From Haematococcus lacustris (Eukaryota > Chlorophyta > Chlorophyceae > Chlamydomonadales > Haematococcaceae), in contig JASKMD010000149.1 of assembly GCA_030144725.1 (NCBI GenBank), positions 62,001 to 126,000 on the forward strand: 64,000 nt of DNA, in the 5' to 3' direction. Under the pieces are notes generated by a model. That model made no database searches. It worked only from the letters and a program-made list of their open reading frames with translations, and had not been told where the DNA came from. The position numbers were made by a program, and so were the translations under genes. The number at the start of each line of letters is the position of its first letter. The first letter of the stretch is position 1. Positions 10,985 to 23,700 of this stretch are shown here, one piece after another.

Positions 10985-13900
10985 GGGTGTAGCGTGACTT
11001 TCGTGTGAACCTCCGGCTAAATGGGAACCCATTTGATCATGGGGACATCAGAGCTTGTTTCTTTGCTGCTCGAGCTCCAGGAGGCTACATCACACACACC
11101 ACATGACCTCCTGATGGGTGACCTGAACTCTCACTTAGGCAAGCTCAGCGAGGTGACCTTCATGGCTGGTCCATGTTGCATGATTGCAGGATTGGCCCGG
11201 CCAAGTCCAACCAAGCGGGTAGGGAGCTGATTGACTTGCTGTCAGCTACAGGCCTTGTTGCCACCACCGGCAGGGGCCATGGGGACATGGGGCAGCGCAC
11301 CTGCATGGAGCACATCATCATGTCTGAGTCGGTTTACTCTTTAAGCCACACGTCTTTATTTCCCGACGCTTGCCATGAGTTTGACCATACCCCCGTTACC
11401 CTGTCTTTTAAGGCACCAGCACAAGCCACTACACCCATTCACACCTGCAATGCTGATTGCCACACTGGCCCACAGTTCCAATGGAAGCCAGATCAGGCTG
11501 CACGGTGTGTGGGTGCCCTTGTTGCCTTGGAAGAGGAGGTCATGGCTGTCCAGCAGGCTGTTGAGCAGGCTGTTGAGCAAGGCTGTTGAGCAAGGCACAT
11601 CATCCGTTTTGTGCATGACACCTATTTACGGGCTGCGGGCTGTGCGGGGATGCTCAAGCCAAGGCTCTGCCCACTAGCACGCGTAGACAAGCACATCACT
11701 GTCAAGCTTGCCTGGTTTGACCGGTCATGCAAGTAGGCTAAAGCCACTCTCTGGCAGGCTCTGCGTAGCGGGGAGGCCTTGCATCTTTACAGGGCTAGAA
11801 AGCAGGCCTATAGGAGGTTGGTTGCTAGAGCTAAGTCTGCGTGGTCCAAGCACAGAGCTGTCAAACACAACCCTAGGGATGCCCTCAAGATGCTCCGAGT
11901 CGAGCACCCACGCCAGAAATCCATGGTTCCCATCGACAAGTGGCATCATCATCCGCAGGCCTATTTCACAACCACCAATGCGGCACATGAAGCACGTGAT
12001 GTGATCCCTGAGCCAGCCTGGACCAGGCAAGCTGTGCCTGCTCATTTGCAAGCCGTCCCTCTTGGGAGAGGCAGACCTTACTCTGTCCCTGCCCCTGCCC
12101 CCGTCACAACACATCCACCTGCCTATGAGCTGCCCCATCTTGACAACATCACATCCATTGTACAAGCACAACTTCGTGAGCTCGACAATGACACAGCACC
12201 TGGCCTGGATGGGCTCCCATCCCCCTTCAATCAAGCACGCCCGCACAGTTGAGGAGGGTGTCACCACATACCTGCTGCTCCCTCTGCTTGCCGCATGGTT
12301 TCATAGCATGATGCGCACTGGGAGGTAGATAGAACGGCTTGGAAGGTAGATAGAACCAGCCCCCTCTTCAAGGACACAGACCCCACAGACCCCAACAAGT
12401 ACAGAATGCTTGCCGTGAGTAGTGTGACTGCCTGGTGCATGACACACAAAGTGCTGCCAGCTGAGCAGTTTGGGTTCATCCCGGGACGCAGCACCATGCA
12501 ACCCATGTTCATTCTGCGCCATCTTGTCCATGCTCAAAAGGCTAGTGCAGATGCCAAGCACCGCAAGCTTTTCACTGCCTTCATTGACTTCAAACAGGCC
12601 TATGATCACATACCTCGACAACAATTGTGGGAACACTTGCGGGTTGGGGTCAAGCTGCCACAGCCCTTGCTTGCCTGCCTGGAGGGTCTGTATAGGGATG
12701 ATAGCTATGTGCTGATAGATGGCCCCCACCGCACCCCCCCAGTGACTCCGGACCAAGGTGTCAAGCAAGGCTGCCCCATCAGCCCACTCTTGTTTGCTCT
12801 CTATGTTCACGACATTAGTAAGGAGTTCCTGGGTCCTGTTGATGCTGTGAGAGTGCAAGGCACACCTGTCACCCATTTCATGTATGCTGATGACCTGACC
12901 CTGGTGAGCACCTCGTCCCACGGGCTGCAGCGGCTGGTCTGCCAGCTGCAAGGCTTTGCAGACAGGAAACACCTTACAGTCAATGTGGGCAAGTCAAAAG
13001 TGATGGTCTTCAATGGCAACTCACAGACTGCAGCACCTAGCATTGGGTACAAGCATGAGATCCTGCCTGTGGTGAGAGAGTTCAAGTATTTAGGCATGCA
13101 CTTCAACCCCAGCGCCACCCCTGCTTTTGCTGCCACTCATATGAGGGCTGGCATGTTCCTCGCCATGCGCCAGGCGTGCAAGCGTGCCAGAGAGTATGGG
13201 GTTCTGCATGATCCATATGCCCTGTGTCACCTCATTAGAGCGTTTGTGCTCCCCTTAGGGCTGTATGGCAGCCAGGTATGGGGCACTGCTTTCCTTGGGC
13301 ATGGTGTGCAACTCTCCAACCCAGTGCAAACACGCATGCTCAGCTTTCTCAGGTTTGCTGCCAGGGTACGTAGCTCAGTGTCAGGCCTGATGGTGCTGCA
13401 TGAGTTGGGGCAGCTGCCCCTCCAACTTTACTGGCTAAGGGCTGCATGCAAGTTCTGGAACACTGCCAAACTTTCCCACAGTGACCTGCTGATGAGGGTC
13501 ATCAAGGCAGATGTGGAGTTAGGCAGGAGCTGTCAGGCTAGTTGGAGTGCTCAGTTCCAGCTTGCCGCCAGAGAGCTGATGGGGGGTGAGTTCACCTTGA
13601 GCCCGGACATGGTCCTAGGCACCAAGGCTATGGAAGTCAAGTGGCTCGAGAGGTGGGGGAGGCGTTGGGTTGGGTTTGAGGGAGACCCTAGACTGCCTGA
13701 GACGGTGCATCGGGAGAGATGTTCGTATGCTGCATGGTTTAAGCATGGGGACGGCATTGGCATCAATCACATGGCACCACACCTGCTTAACAGACAGCTC
13801 TCTACAGAAGTTCGCACGAGCCTGACTAGGTTCAGGTTAGGCAACAGCGGTCTGGGGGTGGAGAAGGCTCGGTTTGAGGGGGTAACTTTCATTGATCGCA

Positions 13901-14170
13901 CATGCACCAGATGCACAGAGGGGGTAGTGGATGACGCCATGCATTTCATCTTTGAGTGCACTGCCACGAGTTCCATCAGGGAGCAGCCGGAGTTTGCCTT
14001 GACTTTACAGAACAACAATGAGAACTTGCATGACTTCATGTTGAGCCCATGTGCACCTTTGTTTGTGCACCTTGCTATGAAGTGCGTTTCAGAAAGTCCC
14101 GAACCCCTTGAGGGGGAGGGCGGCCTAGCAGCCTAACGGCTGACGGCTTAAGCGGTGTAAGCCACATCAT
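10985..14170 (+). mobile_element. Non-LTR retrotransposon (LINE) with AP endonuclease and reverse transcriptase, decayed
   Basis: In order: an apurinic-type endonuclease part with LLMGDLNSHLG and, near 11390, FDHTPVTLSF (the SDHxPV block); a linker; then a reverse-transcriptase ORF at 12406-14136. The RT has FGFIPGRST, AFIDFKQAYD, QGVKQGCPISPLLF and FMYADDLTL with the catalytic Asp pair. Near the C-terminus a CTRC...H...C zinc motif follows, as in zf-RVT domains. The endonuclease, linker and RT parts are in different frames with stops between them, and the endonuclease lacks its first catalytic block, so the copy is 5'-truncated and inactive. The 3' end reads gtaagccac followed by CATCAT/CACATCAC. 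Two more 3' ends of the family lie at 958-1122 and 35701-35861. The clade cannot be fixed by eye. Confidence 0.9.
12406..14136 (+). pseudogene. LINE reverse-transcriptase ORF (576 codons, open)
   Basis: Longest open part of the LINE. RT blocks lie at roughly residues 25-185 with YADD near residue 166; the thumb/connection region follows, and the zinc motif CTRC-x10-H-x4-C lies near residue 520. The last 50 codons overlap the sequence found in the two truncated copies. Called a pseudogene because the upstream endonuclease is in another frame; the RT part itself has no internal stop. Confidence 0.85.
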
Positions 14171-15521
14171 CACATCACAGTGCGGCGTAGCGGAGCGAGA
14201 CAAATGGCGGAACATTGGCCAGGAACATTACAGACAGGGCCTGTCAGTCATAGGCCAGGACCTCGCCCTAGTTAAGTACCTCACTCAACTTCATCCATAG
14301 GAAGCTGGCATGGCAGGCGCCCGTGCCAGCAATTCCAGAAGCGTTTCCATTAGTAAGCCTTCTTCAACGGTTTTGCTGTGCTTCACGGCAGATGCTCATG
14401 TTGACACATGGACCAGCATTCACTCCTGTAGCATGCATCGCAATCCAGCACATGCATCTCCCCCACCCATTCGCTCCTGCAGCTGCATGGACACACAAGT
14501 GTAGACAAGGGAGAGAGCTTGCTCTTCCTTAGTCCTAGCATATGCGGAGCTACCTGGCCCCCACAGCTGCTTCAAACAACAAAGTACACTGAGTACTATC
14601 GTCCTGAACTCATGTGCAATCCTATTAGCGCACCTATCATGCCCTGCATGCTCTTCAGCACCCTATGGCTACCCACCAGAACAAATGGGTACATATGGAA
14701 CAATACTATGCGCAGCTGCAGCTGGACATTCATGGCTTGCTGCTCTGCTCATTGGTCCATGCACGGCAAAAATGGAAATTGATTAGGCCACCAGCACGTT
14801 CCAGCAACCGTTGCACATTTCCACCGGGCACTGCAGGACCAGGCTAGCCATTTGCCCAGCTGAGAGAGGAGGGGGAGGTGGCTGCAGAAGCGTTGCCCTT
14901 GCTGCTTGGCCGGCGTGGCAGCCCTGGCAGGCTAGGCAGACGTGCTGGTCTGTGCGGCAATGCAGGCTGGTGGTGAGGGTGTAGGCAGGGACTGCCCTCC
15001 TAGCAGATTCATCACACAACACCATCGCTCCTGTCCATCCCACTGTGCCTGCGCCTCAAGTCCTTGTTCAGATCCTTGTGCACTGCATACAAGAGTGATG
15101 CTGCAGTGCAACAAGCAAGTGAGGAAGGCGTTGCATCATCAGGCAATGGCAGCACGTCAGTCAGGTCTTGACATGGACCTGGGCAAGCAGCCAATCTAGC
15201 GTTCCAAGGCATCAGGTGAGAACCCTGGCCCAGCCCTGAGACAAACTGTCATCAACTGCGTCAAGCATACAAAGGGTAGTCCTATCCATAGGGATCGTCA
15301 CTGGGCTACTCAAAGCCCCCTTGGCCCCTCTAGCTGCACATTAGTTGCGCCCACACATGTCAGTAATAGCATGATGCTTTTGCTCTAGAGCTTGGTGGGC
15401 CATGCTACCCTGCTGCCTGCTACAGGGTTTCTACAGCATGTGGGCAACAGCTGACAGTTGGCCACTGCACCTCCAACAATACCTGCACATGCGCTTCAAG
15501 CACCTACACTGAATGCAAGCT
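14171..15521. other. Intergenic, nothing recognised
   Basis: Lies between the LINE 3' end and the stop codon of kinase gene B. No exon, RNA gene or repeat unit is identifiable. Confidence 0.45.
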
Positions 15522-18500
15522 TTATTGTCTACAAGGTGGTGCGTTATCATCATCATCATCACCATCATCATCAGACGCAGCAGACGCAGCAGCAGCAACA
15601 TACAGGGCTGAGGTGCATGCCACAGGACGCCTAAGGAGGGACATCTGTGCTGCTCCGCCGCTTTGCTGCTCAAAGGACCTGACTTTAGTGATGCTCATGT
15701 AACCACTGCTGCCCACAACTGGATAACGAGGGTTCCTGGGCAGCGCCTCCTGATGTTGCCGAGGCTGAGTGCTGAGGTTAGTGCCAGGCTGAGGTGTGGC
15801 ATTGGCCGCAGGCAGGCCTGCATGACTCTGCTCCAGGCTGGGCTGCAGGCCTGGATGGCGCTGGTGAGGCAGGGGGTGTGCTGCCAGGGGGTGAGGCGAG
15901 CCGCCTGGGGCCTCAGCCTCCCTGCTGCCTCTGGTAGCCCGCTGCGGGGGGGCACTGCGGGTGCCGGGCAGGGGCTGCAGAGCTGTCACCATGGCCGTGC
16001 GAACACGCCCGCCCCCTGCAGAGTGGTGGTTGCTGTGCTGGCTGCCACGCAGGATGGCGGCAGCTGTGTGCCACTCTGGTGGCAGCTGTTGAGGTCGCCG
16101 CCCCTGGTCAACCCTCTGTTCAGGAATGGTGGGCTGTGTAGGCAGTAGGAACTGGGTGTTGGGATCAGCACATGCAGCCAACCCCGGCCACCTGGGCCTT
16201 GTACTGCTGGGTATCCCTGGCCTGCCAGCGGCCACAGCAGCCTTGGCAGGGTCTGTCTGCCCCTGACTGGCTTGGGCTGCGGATTGGCCACGGCTGGCAC
16301 TGCTGCTGCCGCTTGCTTTAGCCGCGGCATTGTCAGGGCCCTGACTGAGGTCACATGGGCCCCACCTTGCCGTGCCACACGCCACATGAGGCTGGCCTGC
16401 CTTGCCGCCCAACTGCCTGGTGGCTGCCGAGTCCAGCTGGCTCCCTGAGGCCGAGCTGAGGTTGTGGGCATTGCTGGCCTGCGGCGTGCCGGGCGCTGCG
16501 AAGATAGAGCCCAGTGGGCTGCGGTCCTGGTTGGGGCCAGCATGCGTCCACAGCTGCGTCCGCAACAGCAACATGCAATGATGACACCACCAATAACAGG
16601 GGCCATGTCATGATGACGATGATAGCAGCCAAATGTCGATAATGATGATCTTGATGACAACAGCAGCTGCACATCACACAGCTGTGAATGAGGCACATTG
16701 CACATCACGGTTTAACACAGAGGACCTTCCCTGCCTCTGTCCTGCGGTAGCGCTGAAGGTGGCAGGCAGGAAGGATGCCACCCTGGCAGGGCCGGAAGAG
16801 GGTTGGTGGCAAAGCTAGTGCACTTGCTCAAGACTACAACCATGCAGTGGCTGCTGCTTTCGCATCCATACTGCACCTCACTTAATACTGCATCATGCTT
16901 GACTATAAACAGAGGGCATGATGTGGTGCGACCCACTTCAAAGCTATGAGGCTGACCAGCATCAGAGGTCTGCACAGACGCCTCAGTCTCGTGCATGGAG
17001 TTCCAGAGCAGCAGTGGGGCCGCAGGGACTGTGTCTGGTAAGGCGCCTGGGCTCAGGCCTGCAAAGAACTGGGTAGGGCTTTTGGTGGAGGCTGCCACTT
17101 GGGAAGGAGAGCAGGCTGCAGCCATTGCAGGTTTTGGGGCAGGCTGATGAGCCAGGGAGCGGCTGCTGGAGTCGAGGACTGGACTGCAGCTGCCTGGCTG
17201 CCCCTCAATGGGAGGGGCAATCTGGGTGCACCACTGCTCCTGTGGGCCTGTGCTGGGGCCTACGGAGGTGCTGGGATGCCCTTGCCCTGTGCTGGGCTGA
17301 GGCGGTGCCTGGGGGTGCTTTACGGGCCTTGCCACAGCCGCTGCCTGCGCAGCCTGCCAACTGAAGGAGCCTGCTTTGCTGGTCGCAGCTTCCTGACGAG
17401 CATTGGACAGAGGGAGCGGTTGTTGTGGTGGTTGCTGTGCCTGAGGTCGGCTGGTTGTGCTCCTGGTCTCCACCTCTTCTTCTGTAGTGCCAACCTCCCA
17501 ACTCTTATCCGTACTGCTCCGTTTCAGCACCAGCCTGCCAGCCCCACCTGCCAGCCAGAAGGAGTTCAGGCCCTGCTCATAGCCTGGTTGCCCATGCCCA
17601 TGCCCATGGTCCCTTAGCCCTGCTGGGGCGGCCAGCACGCCTTGCTGGTATTCCTGCAAGTGGCTGGAGAAAAGCGAGCGGCTGATGCTGGGCTCGATGG
17701 CTGGCTCAACGTCGAACGACAGCTGCGGGCTTTGACGCTGATTCATTAGGTTGCGCCGCAACCACTCGCCGCTCCGCGTGCCGGCTGCGCGCGTGATAGA
17801 GCCAAGGCCGAGGCTGGCGCTAGACCGGTCGGAAGCACTGGCACGGCTGTCACGGCTGACGCTGCCGCGCATGGCCGAGGACGACGAGGAGGTATGGGAC
17901 ACTTTCTCTGACGTTTTGTCTGATGACGTGTGGCTAAGCGAGATTGAGCTGCTGCCTTCATCAGCAAGCCGCATTCCAAGGCCGCCATGTCCGCCTGGCG
18001 CTGTGGCAGCTGAGAGCGTATTCCTGGCTCCCGGGCGACCGTGCGTTGAAGTAGACCGAACCAGGTCTGGCACTACGTCATCTGCTTCATCTGGGTGTAC
18101 ACTGACAGACGAGGTGGTTGAGGGGCGATCAAGGAGCTTAGAGAGGCCATTTGAGGGGACACTAGCCGCAGTTGCTCTGCCTAAGTCCAGGGCTGAAGGA
18201 GTACCTGCGATGTCTGCTTCACAAGGAGGAGGAGCTGAGGAAGCCCGAACTGTGCTGCTTCCCTGCAAGGAAGCCGCAGAGTGAGATTCGCAGCCGAGGC
18301 CCTGCCCATTCAAATTGCTCGCTATGCCCCCCAAAACACCTGTCAAGCTCAGTGGCTGCGACTGCAAAGGTGGAGCTGGCTCCACATTGGGAAGGCAGGG
18401 CTCTGCAAAGACCTGCTCGCTGGCTGTGCAGTGCACTGGGCACTGCTGCTGCCCCTGGCCCTCCAAAGGGCTAGCAGTCAGCAGCTTCTGGCTGCTGCTG

Positions 18501-21500
18501 TCCCCACTGGAAGCCCGGCCTAGCAGCCTGCGCAGGTGCAGGGCGCTGGAGCTGCGTGAGCTGTGCGAGGCAGAAGCAGCCAGGTCGGGATGCGTGCCGC
18601 CTGAGCTGCAGTGCATGCCCGGTGAGCCAGGGCGCTGGGATGCACGGCTGCCAGAACCTGACCCCAAGCCAGCGGATGAGAATGTGAGCAGGACATCAAA
18701 GCCACCTGACGCTGCGGTGCCATACAGGCTGTTAGCCTGATGTTTGCCAGCAGGCGGGTGCTGCACCAGGTCTGGTGCACTGCCCAAGGTGCCGACTTGC
18801 TCACAGGACTCATGCAGGGGGACCTGAGCCAAGGAGCCAGTCGCACTGAAGCTGCGCGTGGCCCAGCCACTGCTGGCCAGGAGGCTGTCGCCTGTGTCAG
18901 TCATGAAATCCTTCACATGATGTGTCATGCGTTCAGGAAGCAGTGCAGCCTCTGCTGGGAGGGGGCCTGCTCTGCTGCCTTCAGGCGGGGCCTTGTGGCT
19001 GTGCTGTACCTTGATGCGTCTGTGCCTGCCTGACCCAGTATTGATCAATGGGGCTGGCCTTCCAAGGCGAGAGCCAGAAGCTCCCCCCCTGCTGCCCGCC
19101 CTGCTGCTGCTGAGGACCAGGGCCAAGCATGGTGCTGCTGGCGGACTGTAAGGGATGCCAGGAGGGGGGCTGGAGGGGAGGCAGGGCTGATGCGCTGCAG
19201 GCAGCAGACCAGGCTCTGGCACACTTGGGTCAGGGCTGCTCTCCTGTAAGCTGGCAACCCCTGCTTTTGGCTGGCGGGCGGGCTGGGTAGGTGCAGGGCC
19301 CTGTTGTAGCTGCTGTTGTAGGTGAGTTGTGGCAGCCAGGGAGGGCAGCGGTATGCCCAGCTCTTGTAGCAGCATGTCGGCTGAGTCCAGCAGCCTGCCT
19401 GAGTGACTACAGGTCGCCACACTGCCAAATGCGATGTTTAGGACCGACCCTGTACTGCTGCGTGGTGCTACTCCTGCTTCCTCACCCCCTCCAGCGGGCA
19501 CTGCAATTGTCTGCACAGGCAACACAACACATGGGCAGGCTGATGCCGCGGTGTAGCTCCCTTGAATGCCAGGCAAGATGATGTAACAGGACACCGCCTG
19601 CAAGCCACAACCCTGCCGCAGGCTTCTACCATGTTGTCGAGATGTAGGAGGGCAGCCATGGCAGGTGCTATACCACTAATGACGATGTGGTCACGGCCAG
19701 GTCTGCACAGCCTGGACCCCTGCTGATTGCAGTCGTTCTCACCCTGGTTGCCTGCATAGTGCCCGCACTGGTGCCGGACTCAACTGCTAGCTCCACGCCA
19801 GCATGGGGCGCTGCCAAGGACGAAGCTTGCGAGTCTGCGGGGGGCTGGCCTAGGGGCCAATCAGCCAAGGGTGCGGAGGGGACGGGGCAGGCCATGGCAG
19901 CGCTGCCATGCAGCATGACTGCAGCGGCAGAGGGTGAGGCAGGGATCCCTTGGGGCCTGCTGGTTGCCTCAAGGCTTCCTGCGGCCTGGTGCAAGGCTTT
20001 GCTTGGCGCTGAGAGTGGGGCAACCTGGCTGGGCTGGGCAGGGCTGGGGGCTACCAGGGGCGCACTGAGGGTGCCTGGGGACTTGATGGAGGAGGGTGGA
20101 AGGGTGGAGTCTCCTGAGACAGGGGGCTGCCGGGACACGTCCCTGGCCGCTGCAGCTGATGTGCTTGGCTCCACACAGGGCCGCTTTGCTGCATGTGAGA
20201 TGTGCTGTGAGGAGCTTGGGTCTCTTGAGGGGCTGGCAGTCTGTTGGGAGTCAGTGACAGGTCTAGGCTGGGCTAGGCTGACCTGGGGCATGGGGGCCTC
20301 AGGTAAGCCTGGAGGGGCCTGGCCTCGCTGCAGCTGAAGCCGCTTAGTCACGCCTGGAGAGGTGCGTGGGGAGCAGCTTTCAAAATGCACCCGCCATTGC
20401 TGCAGTTGATGTGCTACCTCAGTGAAGGTGGGGCGGTCTGCAGGTGCTAAGGCCCAGCAGTGCTGCATCAGCTGGTACAGCGCTGCAGGGCAGGAGGCAG
20501 GCCGCGGCAGCTGCTGGCCCGCCAGGACTGTGTGCAACACCTGCAGGGCACAGGGGCAGGCAGGGGCTTGGAGTACTGCCAGCACCAGCCACTCGCCAGC
20601 CACTGGCCTGCCACTGGTTCGTCAACGGTAAGAGGCTGACCTGCTGCTGGCCAGCTACTGGATAGCTATAAGAGGGGCACGAAGACAGGGCACGGGGTGA
20701 GGGCAGTAGCAGCCTATGCCACAGCCTGCCTGCCTCACCTCACTCTCAGCCTTGTCCACGTACGGCTCCTCTCCATTGGAGTATATTTCCCACATCAGCA
20801 CCCCAAACGCCCACACATCCGACTGCTCCGACCATGCACCATGCAGCAGTACTTCTGGTGCGGCCCAGCGAACTGGCACCGGCTGGCTTGCTGTGCTGAT
20901 CAGGCTCTGCTGCATACCAGTGTCAAGGAGGGTAGCGCTCTCTCTGCTGTCATGCACAAGGCGGGCCAGTCCAAAGTCTGTGACCTGAAGCCATCACCAC
21001 CCAGGCAAGACTTGCTTGAGTCCAGACTTGCCTGTTGCAGGCATCGACAGGACACAACCCAGTAACCAAAACAGGACACACCCTCACCCTCACTCCAACC
21101 CTCACCCTAACTCTAACCCTCACCATAACTCCATCTCTCACCCCTAAACAAAACATGAAACACTCCTGACTGACATCTACCTTGTTCAGCAGACATCCCT
21201 GGGCTGCTCTTATACTTTCATATTAGCTTGGCTCAGCACAGTCAAGGATCAGCGTGAGAAGCATTACCAGCAGAACATGCACACCCTGAAAAGTGACTGC
21301 AAAGGGAAGTCACTGGCAACCACCAGGCCACCAGTGCTGTGCTGCACCACCTGACTGACCTTACCCCATCAGCGTTTACCCCGCAGCAGCGTTTACCCCA
21401 TCAGCGTTTCACCCGCAGCAGCGTTTACCCCATCAGCGTTTCAGCGCACCCCTTTCAAGTGAGCCTGCCCACCCACCTTGACTATCCAGGGCTGGGTACT

Positions 21501-22796
21501 GTGCACCAACACATTGCGGGCTGCCAGGTCGCCGTGGGTGATGCCCTCCGCTGCCAGCGACCGCATGGCAAAGCACACCTGCTCACAGAGCTTCATCCTG
21601 TCTGCCGTGCGCATGGAGTGACCCTGCTCCTGCAGCAGCTCATCCAGGGAGCCGTGCAGGGCAAGCTCCAGCACCATGTACTCGTTCCCAAAGTTGTCAT
21701 GGCTCCACCTGTCGCACATGTGCATCACACAACACAAGCTCAACTTTATGAGTGTGTGTGGACTGGTTTATACAGCATGGATGCAAGCGTGGCACTCACC
21801 CATACAGAACCTGCAAGTTGGGGTGGTTGCTCAGTCGTTGCAGCAAACGTGCTTCCCAAACCTGCACTCCATAGAGAATGTCCAACTCTTGCGTTTTGAA
21901 GCAGCTGCTGTTTGCTATAAGACCTGGGTGGTGTGCACTGGGCCTGAAAGTGTGTGGCCCCTGGCTGGCCATGAGTTGCATGGGCTGTGCCAGACCTGTA
22001 AGGCCTGGCATGCCTGCATTCAGCAAGCCTACACTTGTGGAGTATTACAGCGAGAGCACTACATCAAATCTGGATGTTTTCTACTTGAAACTCACATCCG
22101 AGAAAGCAGCTGCTCTTACTCGGCAGCAGCCCCATGTGTGCACCTGGTATACGCACCCGACCACCTCTGCGCATGCCGATGATTGCCACAGCTGTGCTGC
22201 ACCATTTGCCACGGTAAACGGACTTGTGAGCCCCCTTGGCAATGAGCTCATGGAATGTGAGGTCTTCGAAGGCGATGTGGTGCCGATGCAACTCAGAGCG
22301 TCTTCCGCTACCATGTTCGGCTTGAAGACGCGCAGCATTACCAGAGAGACCTGGCTGCTCGGATGATGATGCAGGATGCTGCGGTGCTCCTGTGTCTGCG
22401 CAGTTCAGCAGGCAGATGTGAGTTGCGCGGACTGAACTGTGCAAAGCAGCGCGGCAAGGCGGAGCTGCGGACCTCACCGTTCACTTGTTCCTGTTCCTCG
22501 GCATGCGCAAATTGCACCTGGGTTTCCGGATACGGTGCTAGAGTCTGTGTTGAGGTGTCTAGTGCCCGCTGCGGCCCCGTAGGCAAGGCTTCATGAACGG
22601 CCACTGGTGCTGCTGACAGCGCTGCGGCCCAACAGCACCAAGCTCTACAAAGCACATAAAGCAATCCTTGAGAACAGCTAGTACGTAAGCATGGCACTTC
22701 GCCTACCTCCATCTGGAGACCGCACGCAGAATCATGTTGCGAGCCGCATCTGCCAAGATTGGCAACCCAGGCGATCGCCGTGCAAGCCATGTCCAT
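15522..22796 (-). CDS. TKL-type protein kinase B with long Ser/Gln/Pro-rich tail
   Basis: Exons (minus): 22796 or 22712 to 22478, 22395-22157, 21861-21800, 21708-21477, 20984-20739, 20540-19743, about 19510-16882, and a last exon ending at 15522. The start is one of two in-frame ATGs; a hydrophobic stretch (LLYVLCRAWCCWAAALSAA) near the N-terminus could be a signal anchor. Kinase motifs: HELIAKGAHKSVYRG, alphaC EARLLQRLSNHPN, catalytic loop THGDLAARNVLV, VTDFGLARL, PVRWAAPEVL, DVWAFGVLMWEI and CWALAPADRPTF, all consistent with a tyrosine-kinase-like fold. As in A, the VAIK lysine position is occupied by another residue (VAIIGMRR). The 62- and 232-nt exons are the same size and phase as in A. 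The large sixth and seventh exons are low complexity but share QLSFDVE and SSGYMSI with A, supporting them as coding. Substrates are unknown. The joins between the last three exons are tentative. Confidence 0.8.
21358..21446. repeat. Minisatellite in an intron of kinase gene B
   Basis: Alternating CCCCATCAGCGTTT and CCCGCAGCAGCGTTT units, about six copies, just outside the exon at 21477-21708. A CCCTAA-like degenerate patch lies farther along the same intron (about 21080-21140). Confidence 0.8.
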
Positions 22797-23700
22797 GTCA
22801 ATCGCCGTGCAAACTAAATAAACTTGGACACCAACTTGGAGACTTTGAAACAGGCAGACAGGTCACCAGTACTGTAGATTATGAAAAGGTGGGGCACTCG
22901 AGGAAAACACACCTTTTTTCTTTTTTTTCAGAGAGCGAGAATTACAGGCAAACTAGAAAAAGAACCAAAGAGGAGGAAAACGAGGATGAACAAAGCAAAG
23001 AAGGCAGCGCCGTCTGAAGAGAAAAAAGAGGGAAAGCCAAACAAGACTGAAGCAACCCAAACAAAGACCACGTCCAAAACGTTTAACACCCTCTCTCTCT
23101 AGGAAAAGACGCCCTGCACTCGCCCTACACACCCCCACACCCCCTCCCAACACCACCCCCACTCCCAACACAGCTCCACCCCCCCATGTCAAGAACCCTA
23201 ACCTCAACCCTCCAGCGACTAGACCCTACAAACACCCGACGCCCCCTCCACAACCCCTCTGAACACTACCCCCACGCCCGACCCAGCCCCAACCCCCAAG
23301 TTACTACCCCTAACCTCCACACGAAGAGACCCAGAACGCTCACAAGGCCCTTGAAACCCCTGGTACCACCCCCAAACCAAAAGAAGCCCCCCCCCCTCAT
23401 TGCCGTGGTCTCAACCTCATTGCCGTGGTCTCAACCTGGTTTCAACCATGGTCTTAATCGTGATCTAATTTGACGGAGAGTAGAGGAGTGTTACTAAGTA
23501 CAACTGAGAGTGGTGCTGGTTTGGAGGACGTCAAACCCTCTTTACACTCGGGGTTCCGAGGTTAGTTAGTGTGGCAATCTGCTACATTGTCCTCTTGACT
23601 ACAAGCCCGGTGATATCACATCTTTAAGCCATCATATTCAGTCATTAACCAATTCCTCAGCAAGTCATATGATCGGTCGCGCCCTACTGTGGGGTGGCAG
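22797..23700. other. 5' flank of kinase B, with an A/C-rich, G-poor block
   Basis: Upstream of the kinase B start this should hold its promoter, but no element is recognisable. From about 22920 to 23090 the plus strand is A-rich, and from about 23100 to 23395 it is strongly C/A-rich with few G. A 20-bp direct repeat occurs twice in a row at 23398-23437. The ORFs through the block look like translated composition bias. Confidence 0.5.

Noticed and set aside
9293..11008. Very long open frames of PR, PA or Gly repeats on both strands
   Set aside because: They are translations of the perfect (CCCCCG)n array in every frame; flanks have no coding signal.
17099..17617. Plus-strand ORFs opposite kinase B exon 6
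   Set aside because: Shadows of a 2.6-kb minus-strand exon with paralogue-conserved motifs.
21060..21150. Interstitial telomere repeat
   Set aside because: CCCTAA/CCCTCA units are irregular and not the TTTTAGGG type; probably simple-sequence intron.
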